DNA of 5,890 nucleotides from Gammaproteobacteria bacterium (lineage in GTDB: Bacteria > Pseudomonadota > Gammaproteobacteria > Enterobacterales > GCA-2746155): NCBI GenBank assembly GCA_024206355.1, contig JAAGZM010000423.1, positions 1-5,890 of the forward strand. The letters are read 5' to 3'. Positions within the stretch are counted from its first letter, which is position 1, and each line of letters starts with the position of its first letter. The position numbers and the translations under genes were made by a program. Below, one piece after another: positions 1 to 5,269 of the stretch. Below the pieces are notes generated by a model. The model searched no databases. It saw only the letters and a program-made list of their open reading frames with translations, and was not told the origin of the DNA.

Positions 1-147
1 ATTTTTTTAACGAATAGTAGAGATTAACTTTCAACCGTTTCCCGATGCGGGTTGTTCGGATGATTCAGTCAACACAAGTGAGGTTTACCTTCGTCCACAT
101 CGCACGGCACGGTAACGTTGTAGTCAGTTGTGGTGAGATTGCCTTGG
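1..147. other. No supported gene; sequence beyond the metH stub
   Basis: No gene can be supported here. On the minus strand, just past the metH stub stop, another frame is open to a stop at about 71-69 and reads GNLTTTDY and then PCDVDEGKPHLC. This faintly resembles the MetH stretch LTEADY...PCDLKGNNDLL, but spacing and residues do not fit well. It may be decayed metH, or unrelated sequence joined at the break. The window edge prevents a decision. Confidence 0.4.
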
Positions 148-249
148 TCATAGGTTTAGGTGCGCATGAATCATTGTACCCATAGCGCCATCGATAAAGA
201 GAATGCGTTGAGCAACTGTTTGCTCAAAAACTGACAAATTTGAAAACAT
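148..249 (-). pseudogene. 5' stub of metH (cobalamin-dependent methionine synthase)
   Basis: An ATG at 249 opens 33 codons and then a TGA. Residues 14-27 read QRILFIDGAMGTMI. This is the start of the homocysteine-binding domain of MetH (E. coli ERILVLDGGMGTMIQ), and about 13 residues precede it, as in intact MetH. Full MetH is about 1,230 residues, so only the first 3% is readable in frame. Sequence past the stop shows at best faint MetH likeness in another frame. The clean conservation up to the break suggests a recent truncation or rearrangement rather than long decay. A promoter and a probable MetJ operator still lie upstream. A short peptide could be made but could not be an enzyme. The product identity is clear; the cause of the break is not. 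Confidence 0.75.
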
Positions 250-301
250 ATTATATTTTACTCAGTGTTTAACTAAAAAAAGCAGATAATTAGACAGAAG
301 A

Positions 302-331
302 ATTATAGACATCTAGCAATATAGACGTCTA
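302..331 (-). promoter_or_regulatory. Candidate promoter of the metH stub
   Basis: Read on the minus strand, a perfect TATAAT (307-302) lies 18 bp from TAGACG (331-326), a 4/6 match to the -35 consensus. Transcription would start near 295 and leave a leader of roughly 45 nt before the ATG at 249. The MetJ-like boxes lie over the whole span from -35 to -10, the position expected of a repressor site. Confidence 0.4.
307..330. promoter_or_regulatory. Probable MetJ operator (tandem met boxes)
   Basis: Three consecutive 8-bp units read AGACATCT (7/8), AGCAATAT (4/8) and AGACGTCT (8/8 against the met-box consensus AGACGTCT). The last lies in a perfect 14-bp palindrome, TATAGACGTCTATA, at 320-333. 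MetJ with S-adenosylmethionine binds two or more tandem boxes and represses methionine genes, including metH in enterobacteria. The site lies between the metH stub and the QueF-like gene, so it could act on both. The motif match is direct; binding by MetJ is inferred, and no metJ gene is in view. Confidence 0.55.
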
Positions 332-393
332 TACTACCGTCTTTAAATATGAACATCAATTAATGGGTGAATTTTGACTCTAACACCATAAAA

Positions 394-398
394 AAGGA
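394..398 (+). promoter_or_regulatory. Ribosome binding site of the QueF-like gene
   Basis: AAGGA lies 9 nt before the ATG at 408, a good Shine-Dalgarno site that supports this start. No convincing plus-strand promoter was found. TAGACG (322-327) with the AT-rich TTTAAATAT at 342-350 is the nearest candidate, and it would overlap the MetJ-like boxes. Confidence 0.7.
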
Positions 399-407
399 AA
401 ACGCATC

Positions 408-842
408 ATGTCTAACTCAGTTAAAACCTATAAACATATCGACGGTTCACTTCTTGTGTCTTTACATAATCCTGCATCTGAAGCTTATGAGATAAAGATC
501 AAAGTCCCTGAGTTTACTTTTCTTGGTGTGCAAGAGCAGCCTGATTTTGCGACTATTTATATGACCTTTTATCCCAATAAAAAGATCATTGAGCTTAAGG
601 CATTAAAACAATACGTTTATCAGCTACGAAACATCGTCGTGTCTTACGAACGACTAATTAATATCGTTTATAACCATATGATAGAAGAATTTGATCCTGC
701 AAGATTAAGACTAGTAATGAATTTCAATCCAAGGGGTGGTATTAGCTCAAAATTAACCATTGATTCAGATTGGAAAATACGTGGTGGCCAAGACATCTAC
801 CAAACTTGGGGTGAAGAAACTGAGACTTGGTTAGAAGCATAA
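408..842 (+). CDS. QueF-like T-fold protein lacking the catalytic cysteine
   Basis: This 144-residue protein is homologous to the short (YkvM, type I) 7-cyano-7-deazaguanine reductase QueF, which reduces preQ0 to preQ1 with NADPH for queuosine in tRNA. Family landmarks are present in order: PEFT (34-37), QPDFATIY (44-51), IELKALKQY (61-69), LRN (73-75), E81, and FNPRGGIS (106-113). The substrate-binding glutamates match E62 and E81, and the general-acid aspartate matches D46. The catalytic cysteine is missing: LCPKTGQPDF of B. subtilis becomes LGVQEQPDF, with Gly40 at the Cys place and one residue deleted. The protein has no cysteine anywhere. The conserved His of the FHE motif is Tyr80. The length is near the family norm (about 165 in B. 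subtilis), with a shorter N-terminus and tail. Homology is clear; preQ0 reduction by known chemistry is ruled out by the missing thiol. A binding, regulatory or different catalytic role is inference, so no symbol is given. Confidence 0.85.
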   Translation: MSNSVKTYKHIDGSLLVSLHNPASEAYEIKIKVPEFTFLGVQEQPDFATIYMTFYPNKKIIELKALKQYVYQLRNIVVSYERLINIVYNHMIEEFDPARLRLVMNFNPRGGISSKLTIDSDWKIRGGQDIYQTWGEETETWLEA

Positions 843-847
843 TTTGT

Positions 848-885
848 AACTTCGGTGTCAGGCATTGTACACGGTACTGAATTTT
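848..885. repeat. Short interspersed palindromic repeat, copy A
   Basis: This 38-bp element shares both ends with copy B inside ftsQ (5816-5865). The right end ACTGAATTTT is identical. The left end AACTTCGGTGTCAGGCATTG differs from copy B at three positions. Copy B carries 12 more bases in the middle. The ends are imperfect inverted repeats (TTCGGT / ACTGAA). Both copies are oriented alike on the plus strand. Size and form resemble REP-like or small non-autonomous elements, but no transposase gene is in view. Confidence 0.6.
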
Positions 886-892
886 TCTTTTT
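851..892 (+). terminator. Probable intrinsic terminator of the QueF-like gene, built from repeat copy A
   Basis: The RNA can pair 851-859 with 873-881 (nine pairs, three of them G-U, loop of 13 nt). TTTTTCTTTTT follows at 882-892. It begins 8 nt after the stop codon of the QueF-like gene and precedes the convergent mlaC-like gene. The stem is only moderately stable, but the T tract is good. No matching terminator is evident for the minus strand. Confidence 0.5.
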
Positions 893-911
893 GGAAATGG
901 TTAAATATAGT

Positions 912-1541
912 TTAACTTTGGAGGACTTTTTTGTTTTTTTTGTACATGATTTTTAGCAAAGCCTCTAAACCTTCTTTGCTTACCATCTGCCTGTATTCTG
1001 TGCGTTTACTGCTTACAAGGCTGATACCTTCTACTCTTACATCAATCAACTTCCATTGTTTTTGTCTGTCCAGATTCATTCTGTAGTCTACTGAAACTTT
1101 TAAACCTGCTGGTAGTTGTATCACTGAGTGAACCCAACCACCTTTGCTTTTAGGGTGCCAATCATAGGATAGTATTTCGACAAAAGAATCGTCATAAAAA
1201 CCATAGGCTCTTACAACGTACCTTAATAATGTCCGCAAAAATTCTTCTTCAAAACGCTCACGTTGCTTTGAGTCTGCTTTTTTCCAGTGCTTGCCCAACA
1301 TCAGTCGTGATGCTTTTTGCAGATCCCAGTGAGACAAGGCTACATGACGAGCAAAATAAATTAAGGCTTGTGGATCTTTATCAAATTCATCTTTACGGCT
1401 TGATAACTGTTCCATCAAAATCTCTGTTTGAGATTCAACGATTTGAACAGGAATAGGTACTTCAGAGCTTGCGACATACAAGGATGCCGCCTTAACTGTA
1501 AACCCGAAAAAGACTAACCCTACTAGAGCTAATTTAAGCAA
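912..1541 (-). CDS. MlaC/Ttg2D-family periplasmic phospholipid-binding protein
   Basis: This is a member of the MlaC family (toluene tolerance Ttg2D, PF05494), the soluble carrier that moves phospholipid between the outer-membrane Mla complex and the inner-membrane MlaFEDB transporter. Family stretches are LMLGKHWKKAD (80-90), QRERFEEEF (93-101) and WKLIDVRVEGISLV (163-176). The frame is open to an ATG at 1646, but that start overlaps lpxC by 92 bp and has no ribosome site. The TTG at 1541, 13 nt after the lpxC stop, gives 209 residues (E. coli MlaC has 211) and a compact signal peptide, MLKLALVGLVFFGFTVKAA, with cleavage after KAA. ATGs at 1610 and 1607 are alternatives, with a long n-region. 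The close spacing suggests cotranscription and perhaps coupling with lpxC. MlaC normally lies in an mlaFEDCB operon; none of the partners is here, so it may be a paralogue or a displaced gene. Family is secure, start uncertain. Confidence 0.85.
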   Translation of the reverse strand: MLKLALVGLVFFGFTVKAASLYVASSEVPIPVQIVESQTEILMEQLSSRKDEFDKDPQALIYFARHVALSHWDLQKASRLMLGKHWKKADSKQRERFEEEFLRTLLRYVVRAYGFYDDSFVEILSYDWHPKSKGGWVHSVIQLPAGLKVSVDYRMNLDRQKQWKLIDVRVEGISLVSSKRTEYRQMVSKEGLEALLKIMYKKNKKVLQS

Positions 1542-1554
1542 CTGCTTAAATAGA

Positions 1555-2469
1555 CTAGACGGCGAGGCTTGGATTGGTGATATATGAAATTGGTGCAGCT
1601 TTTGCATCATCAAATGTGACCAATTCCCATGCTGATTCATCAGCAACGAGAGCTCTAATCAATTTATTATTGAGTGCATGCCCTGATTTAACACCTTTAA
1701 ATGCACCAACAAGGCTATTACCTAATAGGTAAAGGTCGCCAATTGCATCAAGAATCTTATGCTTTACAAATTCATCTCTATAACGCAAACCATCTTCATT
1801 TAGGACACGGTATTCATCAAGTACAATTGCATTTTCCATGCTGCCACCACGTGCTAAATCGTTAGCGCGTAAATGTTCGATGTCATTCATAAATCCGAAA
1901 GTTCTTGCGCGGCTCACTTCACGTACGAAAGAGGTGCCACAAAAATCGACTTCGGCTTCTTGTACTGAATTGTAGAAAACAGGGTGTTCAAACTCAATAG
2001 AGAAACCAACCTTAAAACCATCATAAGGTTCAAATATTGCTTCTTTGTCACCATCTTTAACGGTAACTTTCTTTTTAATTCTTACAAATTGCTTTGCTTT
2101 GTTTTGCTCTTCTACACCAGCTGATTGAATTAAGAAGACAAAAGGTCCGGCACTACCATCCATAATGGGTACTTCAGGAGCACTAACATCAATAATCGCA
2201 TTATCGATGCCTAAACCTGCCATTGCTGAAAGCAAGTGTTCAACAGTAGAAATACGTACGCCGTCTTTAATCAGACAGGTTGATAATGTTGTTTCACCAA
2301 CATTTTCAGGACAAGCCTCTATTTTTACAATAGGATCTAAATCTACACGGCGGAAAACAATACCACTATCAACTGCAGCAGGATGAAATGTTAAATAAAC
2401 CTTATCTCCTGTGTGAAGTCCAACACCCGTTGCTCGGATAGATGTCTTCAGAGTTCGTTGTCTAATCAT
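1555..2469 (-). CDS. lpxC: UDP-3-O-acyl-N-acetylglucosamine deacetylase LpxC
   Basis: LpxC is the zinc enzyme that removes acetate from UDP-3-O-acyl-GlcNAc, the committed step of lipid A synthesis in the cytoplasm. The 304 residues match the usual length (305 in E. coli). Zinc ligands are H78, H237 and D241; the catalytic base is E77 in the STVEHLLSA motif; H264 (KSGHALNN) and D245 (KILDAIGDL) complete the site. The substrate-pocket motif RTFGF is at 189-193. The ATG at 2469 has AAGGG 7 nt upstream. The gene follows ftsZ after a 325-bp spacer, a common gammaproteobacterial order, and is followed 13 nt later by the mlaC-like gene instead of secM or secA. All key residues are present, so it should be active. 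E. coli LpxC level is set by FtsH proteolysis of the C-terminal tail; the tail here (ITNPSLAV) ends in small and hydrophobic residues, compatible with similar turnover, but that is inference. Confidence 0.97.
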   Translation of the reverse strand: MIRQRTLKTSIRATGVGLHTGDKVYLTFHPAAVDSGIVFRRVDLDPIVKIEACPENVGETTLSTCLIKDGVRISTVEHLLSAMAGLGIDNAIIDVSAPEVPIMDGSAGPFVFLIQSAGVEEQNKAKQFVRIKKKVTVKDGDKEAIFEPYDGFKVGFSIEFEHPVFYNSVQEAEVDFCGTSFVREVSRARTFGFMNDIEHLRANDLARGGSMENAIVLDEYRVLNEDGLRYRDEFVKHKILDAIGDLYLLGNSLVGAFKGVKSGHALNNKLIRALVADESAWELVTFDDAKAAPISYITNPSLAV

Positions 2470-2529
2470 GTTTTTGCCCTTATTGTAAATAAACTGTGTT
2501 AAGCCTATTTGTTTAGTAGTAGACCTAAG

Positions 2530-2555
2530 TTACTGATTTTATTATATATCAGTAA
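2530..2555 (-). promoter_or_regulatory. Candidate lpxC promoter within an inverted repeat
   Basis: TTACTGAT (2530-2537) and ATCAGTAA (2548-2555) form a perfect 8-bp inverted repeat around 10 bp of AT. On the minus strand a perfect TATAAT lies at 2546-2541, which would give a leader of about 65 nt for lpxC. No good -35 hexamer is at 16-18 bp, so either an activator is needed or the match is chance in AT-rich DNA. The repeat could be an operator. Confidence 0.3.
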
Positions 2556-2645
2556 TGTTAACTCCCATGTGCTGTATAAATTTTGCGCATACTAACACAT
2601 TCTAACGACTGTTTAAAAATAAATTGGTCACAAAACAACAAATTA

Positions 2646-2685
2646 TGCACATTGGCATGCAATTGCATGGGAGTCCCAATGTGCA
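2646..2685 (-). terminator. Large hairpin after ftsZ, possible terminator or attenuator
   Basis: TGCACATTGG (2646-2655) and CCAATGTGCA (2676-2685) are perfect 10-bp inverted arms. Between them CATGCAATTGCATG (2656-2669) is itself a perfect 14-bp palindrome. In ftsZ-sense RNA this gives a 10-bp stem, a 6-nt bulge and a 5-bp stem capped by AAUU. The tract after it on the minus strand (TAATTTGTTGTTTT) is only moderately T-rich, so an mRNA-stabilising or processing structure is an equal possibility. Confidence 0.45.
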
Positions 2686-2794
2686 AATTTTATAGGTTAT
2701 ATTGTAAACTCACCCTATATAGTATAGGAGTCATTAACCTCCTAATAGTTTCACTGGAATAGGTAAAACTTGTTATTAGTATTAGTCATTTGTG

Positions 2795-3937
2795 CTAGTC
2801 TGCTTGTTTTCTTAAGAAGGCTGGTATATCAAGAAAGTCAAGATCAGAGCCTACTACTGCCTTTTTACCCATATGTTGTTGATTACGAGTAATAGCAGGC
2901 TTTTCTAACTCTTTGAAGTCAATTTTACCATCTGGCTTTGTGTTTTCAACAACAACTCTCATGGATGATTCTGACTCCTGACCAAGTCCTGTTGCTACTA
3001 CAGTAACTCTTATTTCATCAGTCAAACTCTCATCAATAACTGTTCCAATTACAACCGTTGCTTCTTCAGAAGCGAAATCTTTAACAACCGCACCAACTTC
3101 AGCAAATTCATCAAGGCCCATTTCGTCATTTGCTGTAACGTTAACAAGTATTCCACGAGCACCAGCTAAATCAACGTCTTCAAGTAATGGGCTTGCCACT
3201 GCCATTGTTGCAGCATCACGTGCACGATCAGAACCAGTACCATGACCAGAACCCATCATTGCCATTCCTCGTTCTGACATAACAGTTTTAACATCTGCAA
3301 AATCCACATTAATCAAACCAGGGTGTGTGATTAATTCAGCAATACCTTGAACTGCACCAAAAAGTACGTCATTGACTGCGCCAAACGCACCTTTTAGCGA
3401 ACTACCTTTAAGATTAGTTAATAGCTTCTCGTTTGGTACAATGATCAAAGAATCAACATGCTTTCTCAATTCATCAATGCCATCCTCAGCAATTGTCATA
3501 CGCTTCTTCATTTCAAAGAAAAATGGCTTAGTCACAACGGCCACTGTCAGAATACCCAATTCTTTAGCGACTTCAGCAACTACAGGCGCAGCACCTGTTC
3601 CTGTACCACCGCCCATACCTGCGGTGATAAAGGCCATATCTGTACCTTGTAAAATATCGTAAATACGATCTCGATCTTCTAGTGCTGCTTGACGACCAAC
3701 TTCCGGGTTGGCACCTGCTCCTAGACCTTTAGTTATAGTATTACCTAATTGAATAACCGTTTTTGCTGATGAATTCATTAGTGCTTGTGCATCAGTATTT
3801 GCACAAATAAATTCTACACCCTCGATAGTTTCTTGCAACATGTGCTGTACAGCATTACCGCCGCCGCCACCAATTCCGACAACTTTGATTTGTGCCGAAT
3901 CTTGGCATGCATCAATTAATTCAAACTTATTAGACAT
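2795..3937 (-). CDS. ftsZ: Cell division protein FtsZ
   Basis: FtsZ is the tubulin-like GTPase that polymerises into the Z-ring at midcell and organises the divisome. In its 380 residues the nucleotide site begins with GIGGGGGNAV (21-30), the tubulin signature GGGTGTG is at 109-115, and the T7 synergy loop NVDFADV (210-216) has D212 and D215, which complete the GTPase site of the next subunit. A short variable linker (about 320-364) leads to the C-terminal peptide DFLDIPAFLRKQAD, which binds FtsA and ZipA. The length is close to that of E. coli (383). The ATG at 3937 has a strong ribosome site, AGGAAGG (3952-3946), 8 nt away, fitting the high expression of FtsZ. It lies 67 bp after ftsA in the same direction. 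The spacer holds no clear promoter, though ftsZ promoters often lie within ftsQ and ftsA. Nothing in the protein is unusual. Confidence 0.98.
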   Translation of the reverse strand: MSNKFELIDACQDSAQIKVVGIGGGGGNAVQHMLQETIEGVEFICANTDAQALMNSSAKTVIQLGNTITKGLGAGANPEVGRQAALEDRDRIYDILQGTDMAFITAGMGGGTGTGAAPVVAEVAKELGILTVAVVTKPFFFEMKKRMTIAEDGIDELRKHVDSLIIVPNEKLLTNLKGSSLKGAFGAVNDVLFGAVQGIAELITHPGLINVDFADVKTVMSERGMAMMGSGHGTGSDRARDAATMAVASPLLEDVDLAGARGILVNVTANDEMGLDEFAEVGAVVKDFASEEATVVIGTVIDESLTDEIRVTVVATGLGQESESSMRVVVENTKPDGKIDFKELEKPAITRNQQHMGKKAVVGSDLDFLDIPAFLRKQAD

Positions 3938-4004
3938 GATTTTTTCCTTCCTATTTTTATGTAATTTCCAGTTTTATTTCCAATTTTTGATAACACTCCT
4001 GCAA

Positions 4005-5240
4005 TCAAAATTCTTTAAACCAGCACTTCATACGAGCCCAGACACTGTTAAAGTTACTACCTCTAACAACATTAGATGAACTTCCATCAAGGTGCTGTTG
4101 TTTTCCGTAATGCAGCAAACCAACGCCTGTTGCATAAATCGGATTTCTTACTACATCTGCCAGTCCTGAGACATTTTGGGGAACCCCCAACCTGACTGGC
4201 ATATGAAATACTTCTTCGGCTAACTCAATTAATCCTTCCATTTTTGAAGAACCACCAGTTAGCACAATTCCCGCAGCGATAATGTCTTCAAAACCACTGC
4301 GTCTTAATTCTGATTGAATCAAAGTAAAGAGCTCTTCATAACGCGGCTCAACCACTTCTGCCAATGTCTGTCTTGAGAGACGCCTAGGTTCACGATCACC
4401 TACACCCGGCACTTCGATAGTGTCTTCAAGATTAGTTAGTTGACGTAAAGCACAGGCATATTTAACTTTAATATCTTCGGCATATTGCGTCGGCGTTCGA
4501 AGTGCCACTGCAATATCATTAGTCACCTGATCACCTGCAATTGGAATCACAGCAGTGTGGCGAATAGCACCTTCAGTGAATACAGCAATATCTGTAGTAC
4601 CTCCACCAATATCAACGATACAAACACCGAGATCTTGTTCATCTTCAGTCAAAATTGCGAAGCTTGATGCGAGTTGCTCTAAAATAATATCGTCGGTTTC
4701 AAGACCACATCGACGTACACATTTACTAATGTTCTGAGCAGCACTAACGGAGCCCGTCACCATATGAACTTTGGCTTCCAGGCGAACACCTGACATACCA
4801 ATAGGCTCGCGAATACCTTCCTGGTTATCAATAATGAATTCCTGAGGCAAGATATGAAGGATTTTCTGATCAGCAGGTATTGCAACGGCTCTCGCTGCAT
4901 CAATCACACGCTCAATATCAGCAGAAGTCACTTCATTATCACGGATAGCAACAATGCCATGGGAATTCATCGAACGAATATGACTGCCAGCAATACCCGT
5001 ATAGGCAGAGTGAATCTGACAACCTGCCATCAGCTCAGCTTCTTCAATAGCCCGTTGAATCGATAACACTGTCGACTCAATATTAACCACCACGCCCTTT
5101 TTCAAACCTTTTGATGGATTTGATCCAATACCTATAATATCGATTGAATCACTATCATTCAGCTCTCCCACAATAGCGACAACTTTGGATGTTCCAATAT
5201 CCAAACCTACTATCAGGTTTTTTTCCGGTATTTTAGTCAT
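4005..5240 (-). CDS. ftsA: Cell division protein FtsA
   Basis: FtsA is an actin-fold ATP-binding protein that ties FtsZ filaments to the inner membrane and signals to the septal wall synthesis machinery. The 411 residues (420 in E. coli) show the phosphate-1 motif GLDIGTSK (12-19), the 1C subdomain in place of actin 1B (about 85-165), phosphate-2 VDIGGGTTD (209-217), and the adenosine motif GIVLTGGSSKMEG (324-336). After a polar linker (383-397) comes a C-terminal amphipathic helix, SVWARMKCWFKEF (399-411), the membrane-targeting sequence. The start at 5240 is 29 nt after the ftsQ stop; a weak AAAGAG about 7 nt upstream serves as the ribosome site, while GGGA is too close to the ATG. The gene is cotranscribed with ftsQ by position. 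No missing residues were seen. Confidence 0.98.
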   Translation of the reverse strand: MTKIPEKNLIVGLDIGTSKVVAIVGELNDSDSIDIIGIGSNPSKGLKKGVVVNIESTVLSIQRAIEEAELMAGCQIHSAYTGIAGSHIRSMNSHGIVAIRDNEVTSADIERVIDAARAVAIPADQKILHILPQEFIIDNQEGIREPIGMSGVRLEAKVHMVTGSVSAAQNISKCVRRCGLETDDIILEQLASSFAILTEDEQDLGVCIVDIGGGTTDIAVFTEGAIRHTAVIPIAGDQVTNDIAVALRTPTQYAEDIKVKYACALRQLTNLEDTIEVPGVGDREPRRLSRQTLAEVVEPRYEELFTLIQSELRRSGFEDIIAAGIVLTGGSSKMEGLIELAEEVFHMPVRLGVPQNVSGLADVVRNPIYATGVGLLHYGKQQHLDGSSSNVVRGSNFNSVWARMKCWFKEF

Positions 5241-5269
5241 TTCCCGACTCTTTTTATGTTGTTAAATCG

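Larger units (their letters stand above)
2470..2794. other. ftsZ-lpxC intergenic region (325 bp)
   Basis: No ordinary gene fits here. In the direction of transcription it holds a possible 14-codon mini-ORF (2734-2690), a large hairpin (2685-2646), an AT-rich inverted repeat containing TATAAT (2555-2530), and the lpxC ribosome site TAAGGGC (2482-2476). The layout suggests that ftsZ transcripts end or are processed here and that lpxC has its own promoter. Confidence 0.6.

Noticed and set aside
57..147. Continuation of metH in another frame (LTTTDY, PCDVDEGKPHLC).
   Set aside because: The resemblance to LTEADY...PCDLKGNNDLL is short, the spacing does not match and another stop follows, so it is not added to the pseudogene span.
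361..402. A preQ1-I riboswitch before the QueF-like gene, suggested by AATGGGTG, CTAACACCAT and an A-rich run before the ribosome site.
   Set aside because: Only a 4-bp stem (363-366 with 386-389) forms, the loop of 19 nt is too long for the class, and the A-rich tail has no good partner in the loop for the pseudoknot.
1229..1456. Plus-strand frame of 75 codons opposite the mlaC-like gene, and similar frames opposite lpxC, ftsZ and ftsA.
   Set aside because: These lie antisense to confident genes and have no recognisable domains; they are by-products of low GC and conserved coding on the other strand.
3938..4004. A promoter or hairpin in the ftsA-ftsZ spacer (TTGAT...ATCAA, repeated GGAAAT).
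   Set aside because: The inverted repeat is only 5 bp and no paired -35 and -10 hexamers with proper spacing were found; only the ribosome site is well supported.
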